Shown here: positions 46,888 to 56,328 of the stretch, piece by piece
How the letters are laid out: the number at the start of each line of letters is the position of its first letter
Numbering within the stretch: position 1 is the first letter of the stretch
Origin: PALSA-505 sp036496025
GTDB taxonomy: Bacteria > Actinomycetota > Actinomycetes > Streptosporangiales > Streptosporangiaceae
Reading direction: 5' to 3'
Assembly: GCA_036496025.1 (NCBI GenBank)
Contig: DASXLW010000085.1
Span: forward strand, 1-64,000
Length of the DNA: 64,000 bases
Position numbers and translations under genes: made by a program
Notes under the pieces: model-generated
What the model saw: only the letters and a program-made list of their open reading frames with translations
What the model was told of the DNA's origin: nothing
The model's database searches: none

Positions 46888-49302
46888 TCAGGACGGGGGA
46901 TCGACCGCCTTCAGCCGTTCGGGCTGACCATTGCCGGGCTGGCCCTGCACCTCGTCCGCGCTCAGCGGCACCGGCGGGTGGCCGGCGCCCGGCTGAGCGT
47001 CGCGCCTGCTCATTGCGGACGGCCACCAGTTCCACCGGCCGAGCAGCACCACGGTGGACGGCACCAGCAGCGTCCTGACCAGGAAGGTGTCCATCAGGAT
47101 GCCGAGGCCGAGGCCAATACCGATGTCGCGGACGAAGCTGGTCCCCGGCCCGCTTCCGGCCACCACGACGAGCACGCCGAACGTCCCCGCCAGCACCAGC
47201 CCGGCCGAGGTCACCGTGGTACCGGTGGCGCCCACCGCGCGGACGACGGCCTCGCGCAGCCGCAGCTGCTTGGCTTCCTCCCGGATCCGCGTCATCACCA
47301 GGATGTTGTAGTCCTCGCCCAGCGCGAGCAGGAAGATGAACATCAGGAACGGCAGGAAGAAGGTCAGGCCGCTGTGCCCGGCGATCCCGATGAATATCAG
47401 CACGGCCAGGCCGAGCGCCGCGAAGTAGGACAGCGCCACCGAGGCGATCAGGTACAGCGGCGCTACCAGGCTGCGCAGCACGACCGCGAGCAGCACGCCG
47501 ATGACCAGGATGGCGATCGGGATGACCCGGACCAGGTCGCTGTTGGAGATGCTGCTGATGTCGTAGAAGGCGGGCGCCTCACCGCCCACCGCCGAGTCGG
47601 TGGCGCCGATCGAATGCGCCACCGTCGTGGTGGCGCGGCGCAGCGACGGGACCGCGTTCATGGCCGCGGTGCCGCCCGGATCGCCGGCCTGCAGCCCGGT
47701 CTGGTACTGCACCGTCGTGCCGTCCGGGCTGACGTAGTTCGCGGTGGCCCGGTAGATCTGGTAGCCGATGGCCGGGATCTTCAGCCCGGGCGGAGGCGTC
47801 GCCGGCAGCTTGCCGGCCGGGCCGAGTGCCGCGTGCAACCGGGCGAACTGGGTCGGCGTGAGCGTGGGTCCCACCGGGTTCAGCGGCCCGGTGACCTTGG
47901 TGAACAGGCCGGTGGCCCGGAGCTTGCTGGCCGCGGCCGCGAGCACCTCCGGGTCCTGCCAGGCGGGCTCGCGCAGCTTGAAGATGATGTTGGTCGGGTT
48001 CGCCGACGACTGCGGGAAGTACTTGGCCAGCAGGGCCGTGCCCCTGGCCGAGTCGCTGCCCGACGGCGCGGTGGTCGTCCCGCCGAACCCGCTGGCCTTG
48101 TACCCGATCGAGGCGAGCGCCAGCAGGCCGAAGAACACCACCCCGATCACCAGCGTCGGCACCGGGTGGCGGACGATGCGCGCGGCCACCCGGCCCCAGA
48201 CGCCGGTCGAGCCCTTGGACTGGATGCTCCACGGGATCAGCTTCTCCCGCCCGAATATCCGCGCGAACACGCGCTTCTTGACCTCGATGAAGGCCAGCCG
48301 GAACGACAGCAGCGCGGGCAGCAGGGTGAGCGCCGCGATCAGCATGACGCCGATCCCGATCGCCAGCGGGATGCCCAGCTGGGAGTAGAACGGGAACGTG
48401 GCGGCGAGCAGCGTGACCAGTGCGGCGATCACCGTCATGGCCGAGAACGTGATCGACTCGCCCACCCGGGTCAGCGCCTTGACGATCGCATCGTGGCGGG
48501 GCAGCCCGCGGCGCAGTTCCTCGCGCACCCGGAACACGAGGAACAGCCCGTAGTCGGTCCCCGCGCCGAGGACCAGCACGATCAGCAGGAACTGGGCGAT
48601 GGGGGAGACCTTGAGGCCGTGCTCTCCGGCCAGCGCCACCAGCGGGCCGGATATCGAGAACGCGATAAACGCGGGCAGCAGCGTCATCAGCGCGAGCGAC
48701 AGCGAGCGGAAGATCAGCACCAGCAGCACGATGATGAACAGCGCGGACACGGTTTCCAGCTGGTTGCCGGTGTTGCCCGACGCCTTCTGCTGATCCACCT
48801 GGATCGCGATGTCGCCGGCCAGGTGCGCCTGCAGCCCGGGCGGCAGATGAGCCTGGGCGATCTTGGCGCGCAGGGCGTTCACCAGGTCCGTGTCCTGGTT
48901 CTGGCCCCCGCTGAACCTGGCCAGCACCACGAGCTGGTCAGCGTGGCCGTCCGGCGACCGGCCCAGGTCCTTGATCTCGTGGACCGTGGGGACCTGGCGG
49001 AACTGGGTCGTCAGCGCGCCGATCGCGCTGACGTCGGCGGCGGTCAGCGGGGCGCTGGTGCGGGCGACCACCACCGGGACCGGCTGCAGGTTGCTGGTGC
49101 CGAACGGCTCCGCCAGCGTCGCGGCGTGCATGCTCGGTGCGCTGGCCGGCAGGAACTTGGTGTTGTTGCCCTGCGTAACGCTCGACAGCTTGGGCAGCGC
49201 CGCGCTCAACACCACCGCGGCGATCAGCCAGGCCGGAATGACGATCCACCAGAACCGGGCGCAGAACCGCCCGATGGCGCTGAAGATAGCGTCCACGTGC
49301 AT
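46888..49302 (-). CDS. MMPL/RND-family transporter
   Basis: An 804-residue inner-membrane transporter with about 12 hydrophobic segments in two symmetrical halves. Each half has an extracytoplasmic loop after its first helix and a proton-relay-type motif: GAGTDYGLFLVFRVREEL in the first half and GEDYNILVMTRIREE in the second. The MMPL family exports lipids, small molecules or drugs in actinobacteria. Substrate cannot be told from the sequence. The ATG at 49302 begins before the first helix (FWWIVIPAWLIAAVVLSAAL). No adjacent TetR regulator or lipid synthase gene was found. Confidence 0.9.
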   Translation of the reverse strand: MHVDAIFSAIGRFCARFWWIVIPAWLIAAVVLSAALPKLSSVTQGNNTKFLPASAPSMHAATLAEPFGTSNLQPVPVVVARTSAPLTAADVSAIGALTTQFRQVPTVHEIKDLGRSPDGHADQLVVLARFSGGQNQDTDLVNALRAKIAQAHLPPGLQAHLAGDIAIQVDQQKASGNTGNQLETVSALFIIVLLVLIFRSLSLALMTLLPAFIAFSISGPLVALAGEHGLKVSPIAQFLLIVLVLGAGTDYGLFLVFRVREELRRGLPRHDAIVKALTRVGESITFSAMTVIAALVTLLAATFPFYSQLGIPLAIGIGVMLIAALTLLPALLSFRLAFIEVKKRVFARIFGREKLIPWSIQSKGSTGVWGRVAARIVRHPVPTLVIGVVFFGLLALASIGYKASGFGGTTTAPSGSDSARGTALLAKYFPQSSANPTNIIFKLREPAWQDPEVLAAAASKLRATGLFTKVTGPLNPVGPTLTPTQFARLHAALGPAGKLPATPPPGLKIPAIGYQIYRATANYVSPDGTTVQYQTGLQAGDPGGTAAMNAVPSLRRATTTVAHSIGATDSAVGGEAPAFYDISSISNSDLVRVIPIAILVIGVLLAVVLRSLVAPLYLIASVALSYFAALGLAVLIFIGIAGHSGLTFFLPFLMFIFLLALGEDYNILVMTRIREEAKQLRLREAVVRAVGATGTTVTSAGLVLAGTFGVLVVVAGSGPGTSFVRDIGIGLGLGILMDTFLVRTLLVPSTVVLLGRWNWWPSAMSRRDAQPGAGHPPVPLSADEVQGQPGNGQPERLKAVDPPS

Positions 49303-49406
49303 GGGACGCGATGGTACGCGATCGAGGTTACGGGTCTCTAACGAGTCTCAGCGTCCTCTCAGGCGGGCCGCCGGGCGGCGTGCGCCACACCGCCGGCGAG
49401 CTGGGC

Positions 49407-50219
49407 TCACGAGGTGAACTCCATCCCGCCCGTGTCCTCCTCGCTCCCGTCCGCGCGGATCAGGTAACCCTGGTAGCCGTCGAGCGCGCCCACCGCCCTG
49501 AGCGCCTGGTCAGCACCGACAGCCACCGCGGTGGCCAGGGCATCGGCGAGCGCCAGGCTGGGACCCGTGACTGTGGCCGAGGCGACGCCGGTCGCCGGGC
49601 GCCCGGTAGCGGGATCGAGCAGATGAGCCCCGCGCTCGTAGTCTGCGGAGGTGGCCACCGCGGCCCGCGGCTGCACGATGCAGGCCAGGGCGTCGGCTCG
49701 CCACGGATGCCGGATGCCGACCCGCCAGCGCCGGCCCGGAGCCGGTGATCCGAACACGGTCAGGTCGCCACCGCCGTTGACCAGCGCGGCGTCGATTCCG
49801 GCCCGCTGCAGGACGCCGGCCGCCCGCTCCACCGCCCACCCCTTCACCAGCCCGGTGGGATCGACTCCGCCCGGGAGCGCCCACGGATCGAACCAGCCCG
49901 CCGATGCCTCCCTGGCCGTCAGGCACAAAGCGAGCACCTCGGACACCTCCGCTGGCACCTTGTCCGGCGTGACCTCGCCTCGCCGCAGCCGGCTGACCGG
50001 GCTCGCCGGGTTCCAGGTGCTGAAGACCGCATCCGCCCGGCGCAGCACGCGGCAAGCGGCTTCGACCGCGGCCCGCGCGGCCGGCTCAGGCATCCCGCCA
50101 GGTACGACGGTGAAGGAGACCACAGTGCCCATCACCTTCTCGGCGTGCGTGAAGGCCGTCTCGCCGGATTCGCCCGCACCGCGCAGCGCACTGCCGCGCC
50201 TGCCGTGCTCATCAGGCAT
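49407..50219 (-). CDS. apbE: FAD:protein FMN transferase (ApbE)
   Basis: A 270-residue flavin transferase that attaches FMN covalently to Ser/Thr of target proteins. Recognisable motifs are KVMGTVVSFTV, VDPTGLVKGWAVERAAGVL, DAALVNGGGDLTVFG, RRWRVGIRHP, and AVATSADYERG with HLLDPATGRP. No signal peptide is evident, so it may act in the cytoplasm or be exported in an atypical way. Its start overlaps the gene for the FMN-binding protein, its likely substrate, by 8 bp. Confidence 0.9.
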   Translation of the reverse strand: MPDEHGRRGSALRGAGESGETAFTHAEKVMGTVVSFTVVPGGMPEPAARAAVEAACRVLRRADAVFSTWNPASPVSRLRRGEVTPDKVPAEVSEVLALCLTAREASAGWFDPWALPGGVDPTGLVKGWAVERAAGVLQRAGIDAALVNGGGDLTVFGSPAPGRRWRVGIRHPWRADALACIVQPRAAVATSADYERGAHLLDPATGRPATGVASATVTGPSLALADALATAVAVGADQALRAVGALDGYQGYLIRADGSEEDTGGMEFTS

Positions 50220-50724
50220 GCAACGTGTCCAGAGCGGCCTGCAGCGAGCGGGCGTAGCCGGCGCTGGTGTAGGACGCGCCGCTCACCGAGTTGATGGACG
50301 CGCTCTGGGCCGACAGCACTTCGGACCGCAGCACGGGTATGGCTTGTGCGCAAATCTGCTGGGAGGTCGGCTCGAGCGTCTGCAGCCCGGCCACCGAGAC
50401 CGCGGTGATCCGGGTGCCGTGGATCGTGACCTTGACCGCGATCGTTCCGTAGCCGAAATTCACGCCGGGTCCCGTGGCTGTCCGCACGAGATGGGCCGTC
50501 CGAGGGCGCCGTGAACTCGTGCCGCGGTGCGCCGGATGCCTCTTGCCGGCGCCCGCCCGGGACGTCGCGGCTGGCCTGGACCGTCCGGCCGCTCCTGCGC
50601 TGCCCATGCCCGCGGTCACCGGCGTCCCGGCGTCGACAGCGTGCCAGGCGATCAGGCCGGTGAACCCGGCGACGGAGCCGACCACGAACAACGGCGCCCG
50701 CCGCAGGGTCCGGCCTGCTGTCAT
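50212..50724 (-). CDS. Exported FMN-binding domain protein, ApbE substrate
   Basis: A 170-residue protein with an N-terminal membrane anchor (LFVVGSVAGFTGLIAWHAV), a 50-residue basic disordered linker and a C-terminal FMN-binding domain (VNFGYGTIAVKVTIHGTRI, SVAGLQTLEPTSQQI). The flavinylation motif is NSVSGASYTSAGY, with S151 as the likely FMN attachment site. It lies between the ferric-reductase-like gene (10-bp gap) and apbE. It probably passes electrons outside the membrane. Confidence 0.87.
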   Translation of the reverse strand: MTAGRTLRRAPLFVVGSVAGFTGLIAWHAVDAGTPVTAGMGSAGAAGRSRPAATSRAGAGKRHPAHRGTSSRRPRTAHLVRTATGPGVNFGYGTIAVKVTIHGTRITAVSVAGLQTLEPTSQQICAQAIPVLRSEVLSAQSASINSVSGASYTSAGYARSLQAALDTLHA

Positions 50725-50734
50725 CGTCTCGTCC

Positions 50735-52126
50735 TCATAGGGCGAATGCCTCGTGATGGATGGCTTCCTCTGGGACGCGAAGCTGCCTGAGCAGCTCGAC
50801 GGTATCGGCCACGAATCCCTCCGGCCCGCATACGTAGACGTCGCGCTGGCGCAGGTCGGGAACGAGCCGACGCAGCGCCTGACTGGTTATGGACGCTTCC
50901 TCGCGTGGCCCGACGAACTCCAGGAGCTGGCCGTGCTTGTCCCGGACCAGGTCGCGGACCTCGCGGCCGAGCACCAGATCTTCCGGCCGGCTGGCTCGCA
51001 GCATGACAACCGGCCGACAGGCGCCCGGCAGATCCTCCAGCAGCGCCCGCAGCGCGGTGACCCCGATGCCCGCGGCGATCAGCAAGGCCCGCGGCCGCAG
51101 CTGAGCATCCCGCGTGAACGTCCCGTAAGGCCCTTCCACCACGACCTTGGTGCCCGGGCGCAGATGGGCCAGCGACGCCGAATAGTCGCCTACGGCCTTG
51201 GCCGTCAGCCGCAGGTAGGGCGGCCGGGGCAGCGCCGAGAGCGAGAAGGGATGGGCCTGCCACCACATCCCCCCGGCCAGGAAGCGCCAGCAGAAGAACT
51301 GCCCGCCCGACACGGCCAGCCGGTCGAGCTGGCGGCCGGAGCAGATGATTGACACCACGCCAGGGCCCTCGGGCCGGATTTCGACCACGCGCAGGCCATG
51401 GCGGACACTGCGGATCACCGGCAGGGCCACCCGGTAGGCGAGGACCAGGCCGGCTGTGCACAGCCACGCCAGCGACCATGCTGCCTGGGTGAGTGGATGG
51501 CCGACGAAAGCGGGGCCGAGCACGATCACGTGGGTGAACGAGATGGCCAGGGCCAGGTACATGGTCAGGTGTACCGCCCACCAGGTCTCGCGCCGCACCC
51601 GCCGGCGGATGGCCCGGATCGAGATGGTCCCGGCCAGGCACATCAGGCCCAGCCCGGCCGTGGCGGTCAGCATGTCCGGATACCGGCTGAGCAGTACGCC
51701 GACCTGGTGCCCTAGGCCTGTCCTGGCTGCCTGAGCGTATCCCACGGTGATGAAAACCGCGTGCGCGACCAGGAGGGTGATCGGCCACGGGGCAAGCCGC
51801 CGGTGCCAGCACAGCAGGCCGTCCTGGCCCAGCACCCGCTCGACGAAGGGAATCCGGCTCACCAAGAGCACCATCAGCAGGGCCAGGTAGGTTCCCACCA
51901 GGCCGGTGAGGCTGCCCGCGAACGTGGCCGGCCCTCCGGGCGCAGTGAGCTGGCCGGCGGTTTCCGTCGTGACGGCCAGCGCTGTCGCGACGCCCAGGCC
52001 GATTCCGGCCACCGCCAGAGCCGCCTGGACGAGCGCGGGCCGGGGCGGGGGAGCCGGACAGCCCCGGGCGGCCCGGCGGGCGGGAACCCGCTTACCGGCA
52101 CCAGGCGACGCGGACAGGTAACTCAT
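50735..52126 (-). CDS. Ferric reductase-like transmembrane flavocytochrome
   Basis: A 463-residue membrane protein. The first 250 residues hold about six helices, including heme-ligand pairs HRRLAPWPITLLVAH (13 residues apart) and HLTMYLALAISFTH. The cytosolic part is a ferredoxin-reductase-like module: an FAD-binding barrel with HPFSLSALP, then VVEGPYGTFT and the NAD(P)H domain LIAAGIGVTALRALLEDLP and YVCGPEGFVADTV. It likely moves electrons from NAD(P)H through FAD and heme to the FMN protein encoded next. It is first in a three-gene operon with the FMN-binding protein and apbE. Confidence 0.88.
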   Translation of the reverse strand: MSYLSASPGAGKRVPARRAARGCPAPPPRPALVQAALAVAGIGLGVATALAVTTETAGQLTAPGGPATFAGSLTGLVGTYLALLMVLLVSRIPFVERVLGQDGLLCWHRRLAPWPITLLVAHAVFITVGYAQAARTGLGHQVGVLLSRYPDMLTATAGLGLMCLAGTISIRAIRRRVRRETWWAVHLTMYLALAISFTHVIVLGPAFVGHPLTQAAWSLAWLCTAGLVLAYRVALPVIRSVRHGLRVVEIRPEGPGVVSIICSGRQLDRLAVSGGQFFCWRFLAGGMWWQAHPFSLSALPRPPYLRLTAKAVGDYSASLAHLRPGTKVVVEGPYGTFTRDAQLRPRALLIAAGIGVTALRALLEDLPGACRPVVMLRASRPEDLVLGREVRDLVRDKHGQLLEFVGPREEASITSQALRRLVPDLRQRDVYVCGPEGFVADTVELLRQLRVPEEAIHHEAFAL

Positions 52127-52214
52127 GGCAGGCAGGATGCCAGCCGCGAATGACGGCTTGATGAAGGGCGGCCACGGCGGCTCAGCGCCGCGCGGGGGGA
52201 TGCGGGTGTAGATG

Positions 52215-53873
52215 TCAGGCCGTGGACGGGCCGGCGATCGTCTCCAGCCCGAGCTCGACGGTGGAGACTTCCCGCATCTTGAACTTCTGGACCTTGCCGG
52301 TGACGGTCATCGGGAACTCGTCGGTGAACCGCACGTACCGCGGCACCTTGAAGTGCGCGATCTGCCCGGCGCAGTAAGACTTCAGGTCGTCCTCGGTCAG
52401 GGCGTGGCCCGGGCGCAGCCGCACCCAGGCGCACAGCTCCTCGCCGTACCTGGCGTCCGGCACCCCGATCACCTGGACGTCTTCCACGGCCGGGTGGGTG
52501 TACAGGAACTCCTCGACCTCGCGCGGGTAGACGTTCTCGCCACCGCGGATGATCATGTCCTTGATCCGGCCCACGATGTTGACGTAGCCGGCCTCGTCCA
52601 TCGTGGCCAGGTCGCCGGTGTGCATCCACCGGGCCGCGTCGATCACCTCCGCGGTCTTGGCCGGCTCGTTCCAGTAGCCGAGCATGACCGAGTAGCCGCG
52701 GGTGCAGAGCTCGCCGGGTGTGCCGCGCGGCACCACGAGCCCGGTCTCCGGGTCGGTGATCTTGACCTCGAGGTGCGGGTGTACCCGTCCCACCGTGGAC
52801 ACCCGCAGCTCCATGTCGTCGTCCGCGCTGGTCTGGGTGGACACTGGTGACGTCTCGGTCATCCCGTAGCAGATCGTGACCTCGGTCATGTGCATCTCGC
52901 TGACCGCCCGCTTCATCACCTCGACCGGGCACGGCGAGCCGGCCATGATGCCGGTCCGCAGCGAGGACAGGTCGTAGGCGGCGAAGTCGGGCAGGCCGAG
53001 TTCGGCGATGAACATCGTCGGCACCCCGTACAGCGCGGTGCACCGCTGCGACTGCACCGCCCGCAGGCTGGCGGCCGGGTCGAACCCGGGTCCGGGGATG
53101 ACGATGCAGGCGCCGTGCGTGGTGCAGGCCAGGTTGCCCAGGACCATCCCGAAGCAGTGGTAGAAGGGCACCGGGATGGCGACCCGGTCCTGCTCGGTGT
53201 ACCGGCACAGTTCGCCGATGAAGAAGCCGTTGTTGAGGATGTTGTGGTGGGACAGCGTGGCGCCCTTGGGGAAGCCGGTGGTCCCGCTGGTGTACTGGAT
53301 GTTGATCGGGTCGTCGAAGGAGAGCTCCGCGGCCCGGCGGTCCAGCGCGGCGCGCTGCTGCGCGGCCGTTCCCTGGCCGGCCGCCAGCCGGGTCCATTCG
53401 CCGGCGCCGAGGTAGATCACCTCGCGCAGGCCGGGCAGGTCGCCGCGCACCTCGTCGATCATCGCCCGGTAGTCGCTGGTCTTGAACTGCTGCGCGCTGA
53501 CCAGCATCCGCACGCCGGACTGGCGGAGCACGAAGGCCAGCTCGTGGCTGCGGTAGGCCGGGTTGATGTTGACCAGGATCGCGCCCATCTTCGCGGTGGC
53601 GTACTGCAGCAGGACCCATTCCGGGCGGTTGGGGGACCAGATGCCCACCCGGTCGCCGGCCGCGATCCCGGCCGCGATCAGGCCGCTGGCCAGCGCGTCG
53701 GCGTCGGCGTTCAGCTGCGCGTACGTCCAGCGCTGGCCGCTCGGCACGTCCACCAGCGCGTCGCGGCCGCCGAAAGCGGCCGCCGTGGCGTCCAGGTTGG
53801 CGCCGATCGTCTCGCCGATCAGCGGCTGATCCGACGGGCCGTTGCTGTAGGACAGCCGGCTCGCATCGTCCAT
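52215..53873 (-). CDS. Acyl-CoA synthetase (AMP-binding, FadD35-like)
   Basis: A 552-residue adenylate-forming enzyme activating a fatty or carboxylic acid to acyl-CoA. The P-loop-like motif is YTSGTTGFPKGATLSH; later motifs are YGMTETSPVSTQT, WMHTGDLATMDEAGYVNIVG with RIKDMIIRGGENVYPREVEEF, and the C-terminal catalytic Lys region TVTGKVQKFKMRE. The arrangement matches medium/long-chain ligases with the NIQYTSGTTG form. GGGAGGTCACC precedes ATG 53873. It is divergent from the NfeD-SPFH pair. Confidence 0.92.
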   Translation of the reverse strand: MDDASRLSYSNGPSDQPLIGETIGANLDATAAAFGGRDALVDVPSGQRWTYAQLNADADALASGLIAAGIAAGDRVGIWSPNRPEWVLLQYATAKMGAILVNINPAYRSHELAFVLRQSGVRMLVSAQQFKTSDYRAMIDEVRGDLPGLREVIYLGAGEWTRLAAGQGTAAQQRAALDRRAAELSFDDPINIQYTSGTTGFPKGATLSHHNILNNGFFIGELCRYTEQDRVAIPVPFYHCFGMVLGNLACTTHGACIVIPGPGFDPAASLRAVQSQRCTALYGVPTMFIAELGLPDFAAYDLSSLRTGIMAGSPCPVEVMKRAVSEMHMTEVTICYGMTETSPVSTQTSADDDMELRVSTVGRVHPHLEVKITDPETGLVVPRGTPGELCTRGYSVMLGYWNEPAKTAEVIDAARWMHTGDLATMDEAGYVNIVGRIKDMIIRGGENVYPREVEEFLYTHPAVEDVQVIGVPDARYGEELCAWVRLRPGHALTEDDLKSYCAGQIAHFKVPRYVRFTDEFPMTVTGKVQKFKMREVSTVELGLETIAGPSTA

Positions 53874-54035
53874 GGTGACCTCCCGGTTGCTGGCACCATC
53901 CTCGCCCCGGAGGCCGGCGCGCCGGAAGTACCCAGGTCCGGGCAGACGCGGTGCAAGGACAGGTGCCGCGGAGTTACTGTCAGAGAAGAGCGTGCGGATC
54001 GGCCGCAGTGGCCCTCCCGCTCGTCCGGAGCTGTC

Positions 54036-54464
54036 ATGAGCTGGATCATCTGGCTGATCGTGGCCGCGGTGCTCGGCGTGGCCGAGGTGGTCACGGTGAC
54101 ACTCGCGCTCGGCCTGCTCGCGGTGGCCGCGGTGGCCGCGGCCGTGGTCAGCGCGGCCGGCCTGGGCGTGCCCGCCGAACTCGGCGCGTTCGCCGTGGTG
54201 GCCGCGGCCGGCCTGGGCGTGGTCCGCCCGATAGCGATGCGCCATATCAGGCAGCCGCCGCCGCTGCGCACCGGCGTCGCTGCCCTGGTCGGCCGGACGG
54301 CCATCGTGATCCAGGAGGTCAACGGGCAGTCCGGCCGGGTCCGCATCGGCGGCGAGGAATGGTCCTCGCGCGCTTACGACGAGGATCTCGTGATCCCGGT
54401 GGGCGCCAAGGTAGATGTCATGCAGATCGAGGGCGTCACCGCCCTCGTGTATCCACGGGAGTAG
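54036..54464 (+). CDS. NfeD-like membrane protein
   Basis: A 142-residue short NfeD. Two to three hydrophobic segments (WIIWLIVAAVLGVAEVVTVTL, AVVSAAGLGVPAELGAFAVV) are followed by an OB-fold domain (LVGRTAIVIQEVNGQSGRVR, EEWSSRAYDEDLVIPVG, VDVMQIEGVTALVYP). NfeD proteins partner with SPFH/stomatin proteins and are involved in membrane-domain organisation. The SPFH gene begins 2 bp after its stop. Confidence 0.9.
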   Translation: MSWIIWLIVAAVLGVAEVVTVTLALGLLAVAAVAAAVVSAAGLGVPAELGAFAVVAAAGLGVVRPIAMRHIRQPPPLRTGVAALVGRTAIVIQEVNGQSGRVRIGGEEWSSRAYDEDLVIPVGAKVDVMQIEGVTALVYPRE

Positions 54465-54466
54465 TC

Positions 54467-55516
54467 ATGGACCTGGCCGGCGGCATCATCGCAGTGATCA
54501 TCGTGATTCTGGCCGTCCTCACCGTGCTGCGCTCGGTTCGCATCGTGCCGCAGGCGCGAGCGCGCAACATCGAGCGGCTGGGCCGGTACCGCAAGACCCT
54601 GGAGCCCGGGATGAACTTCATCATCCCGTTCGTCGACCGGGTGAAGCCGCTCATCGACCTGCGCGAGCAGGTGGTCTCGTTCAAGGGCCAGCCGGTCATC
54701 ACCGAGGACAACCTGGTCGTGCTCATCGACACCGTGCTGTTCTTCCAGGTCACCGACCCGCGGGCGGCCGACTACGAGATCGTCGACTACATCCAGGCGA
54801 TCGAGCAGATCACCGCCACCATGCTGCGCAGCGTGATCGGTTCCATGGACCTCGAGCAGACGCTGACCTCGCGCGACCGGATCAACAACATGCTGCGCGG
54901 CGTGCTCGACGACGCCTCCGGCAAGTGGGGCATCCGGGTGACCCGGGTGGAGATCAAGGCCATCGACCCGCCGAAGAGCGTGGTGGACGCGATGGAGAAG
55001 CAGATGCGCGCCGAGCGCGAGAAGCGCGCCGCGATCCTCAACGCCGAGGGCCTGCGACAGTCGAAGATCCTCACCGCCGAGGGCGAGAAGCAGGGCAGCA
55101 TCCTGAAGGCCGAGGGCGACAAGCAGAGCGCGATCCTGCGCGCCGAGGGCCAGGCCCAGGCGGTCAGCACCGTCTTCGAGGCGATCCATGACAGCAACCC
55201 GGACCCCAAGGTGCTCGCCTACCAGTACCTGCAGACGCTGCCGCAGCTCGCCCAGGGCGAGGGGAACACGTTCTGGATCATCCCCAGCGAGGTGACATCG
55301 GCGCTGAAGAGCCTGTCCAGCGCGTTCGACCCCGGAGCCAAGGACAGCCAGGGCCAGGGACCGGCCGCCGGTCCCGGGCCAGGCATTGCCTCCGCCGTGG
55401 CCAACCTGGCTCTACAGCCGAACGGCGAGCCCGATGGCCAGCAGGGCGCCGAAGGCGAGCTGTACCCGCCCGGTCTGCCCGAGAACGGTGATCAGCACGC
55501 GCCCGGACGCCCCTGA
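54467..55516 (+). CDS. SPFH/band-7 (stomatin-like) protein
   Basis: A 349-residue membrane-scaffold protein. A single N-terminal helix (GGIIAVIIVILAVLTVLRSV) is followed by the band-7 domain: IVPQARARNIERLGRYRKTL, PGMNFIIPFVDRVK, VVSFKGQPVITEDNLVV and DLEQTLTSRDRINN. A long charged coiled coil of EGxKQSxIL-type repeats spans residues about 180-230. QmcA/slipin-like proteins oligomerise in the membrane and act with NfeD partners. The last 35 residues are read opposite the 3' end of menA (105-bp convergent overlap); an upstream stop may be the true ancestral end. Confidence 0.9.
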   Translation: MDLAGGIIAVIIVILAVLTVLRSVRIVPQARARNIERLGRYRKTLEPGMNFIIPFVDRVKPLIDLREQVVSFKGQPVITEDNLVVLIDTVLFFQVTDPRAADYEIVDYIQAIEQITATMLRSVIGSMDLEQTLTSRDRINNMLRGVLDDASGKWGIRVTRVEIKAIDPPKSVVDAMEKQMRAEREKRAAILNAEGLRQSKILTAEGEKQGSILKAEGDKQSAILRAEGQAQAVSTVFEAIHDSNPDPKVLAYQYLQTLPQLAQGEGNTFWIIPSEVTSALKSLSSAFDPGAKDSQGQGPAAGPGPGIASAVANLALQPNGEPDGQQGAEGELYPPGLPENGDQHAPGRP

Positions 55517-56284
55517 CGCGACCAGCCGGACCGGCGCCAGCGCCAGCGGCGCCGCGGCCAGTGTGAGCAAGGCCAGCGGCCGGGCCGGGGCGATCGCGAT
55601 CGCGGCGCAGAACGGCAACAGCGCGCACGCCCCGTACAGCAGCCGGGAGCGGTGGTCGCCGAGAATGACCGCGAGCGTGCGCTTGCCCGCGGTGGCGTCG
55701 GTCCCGATGTCGCGCAGGTTGTTGACCACGAGCAGGGCACAGGCGAGCAGCCCGACCGGGACGGCCGCGGCGAGCGCGAGCCAGGAGAACGAGCGCATCT
55801 GCACGTAGGCGGTGCCGGTCACGGCCAGCACGCCGAAAAAGGCGAACACCGACAACTCGCCGAAGCCGCGGTACCCGTAGGGCCGGCGGCCGCCGGTGTA
55901 GAACCAGGCCGCCGCGACGGCCGCGGCGCCCGCCGCGATCAGCCACCAGTTGGTCACCGCGGCCAGGACCACGCCCGCCACGCAGGCGGCGGCCAGGCAG
56001 CCGGCCGCCGCGGCGAGCACCTGCCGCGGCGGGGCGAGCCCGCCGGCCACCAGCCGGACCGGCCCGGTGCGGTGCTCGTCAGTGCCGCGCACGCCGTCGC
56101 TGTAGTCGTTGGCGTAGTTGACCCCCACCTGGAGGGCCAGCGCGACGAACAGCGCGAGCAGGGCCCGCCACGTCGAGAACCGCCCGTACCCCGCGGCTAC
56201 GGCCGAGCCCGCGAGCACGGGAACGATCGCCGCCGGGAGGGTCCTCGGCCGGGCACCGGCCAGCCATTCACTGCCCGTTGCCAC
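55412..56284 (-). CDS. menA: 1,4-dihydroxy-2-naphthoate polyprenyltransferase
   Basis: A 290-residue UbiA-family membrane enzyme that prenylates dihydroxynaphthoate in menaquinone synthesis. It has about eight helices. Motif 1 is NYANDYSDGVRGTDEHRTGP (Asp-rich, Mg-diphosphate site) and motif 2 is NNLRDIGTDATAGKRTLAV. The N-terminal WLAGARPRTLPAAIVPVLAG is typical of MenA. GTG 56284 is used. Its 3' end overlaps the SPFH gene by 105 bp. Confidence 0.93.
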   Translation of the reverse strand: MATGSEWLAGARPRTLPAAIVPVLAGSAVAAGYGRFSTWRALLALFVALALQVGVNYANDYSDGVRGTDEHRTGPVRLVAGGLAPPRQVLAAAAGCLAAACVAGVVLAAVTNWWLIAAGAAAVAAAWFYTGGRRPYGYRGFGELSVFAFFGVLAVTGTAYVQMRSFSWLALAAAVPVGLLACALLVVNNLRDIGTDATAGKRTLAVILGDHRSRLLYGACALLPFCAAIAIAPARPLALLTLAAAPLALAPVRLVASGASGRVLITVLGQTGRVQLAFGALLAIGLAVRL

Positions 56285-56328
56285 AGCTCAGCAGTGTCCC
56301 TTCGCTTGCCCAGGCTGTCCGGCCCAGA

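Noticed and set aside
49407..52126. Assigning the operon to NosX/RnfG-type nitrogen or sodium-pumping systems
   Set aside because: No Rnf/Nqr or nos subunits are present; the ferric-reductase-like partner fits the general flavinylated electron-transfer type better.
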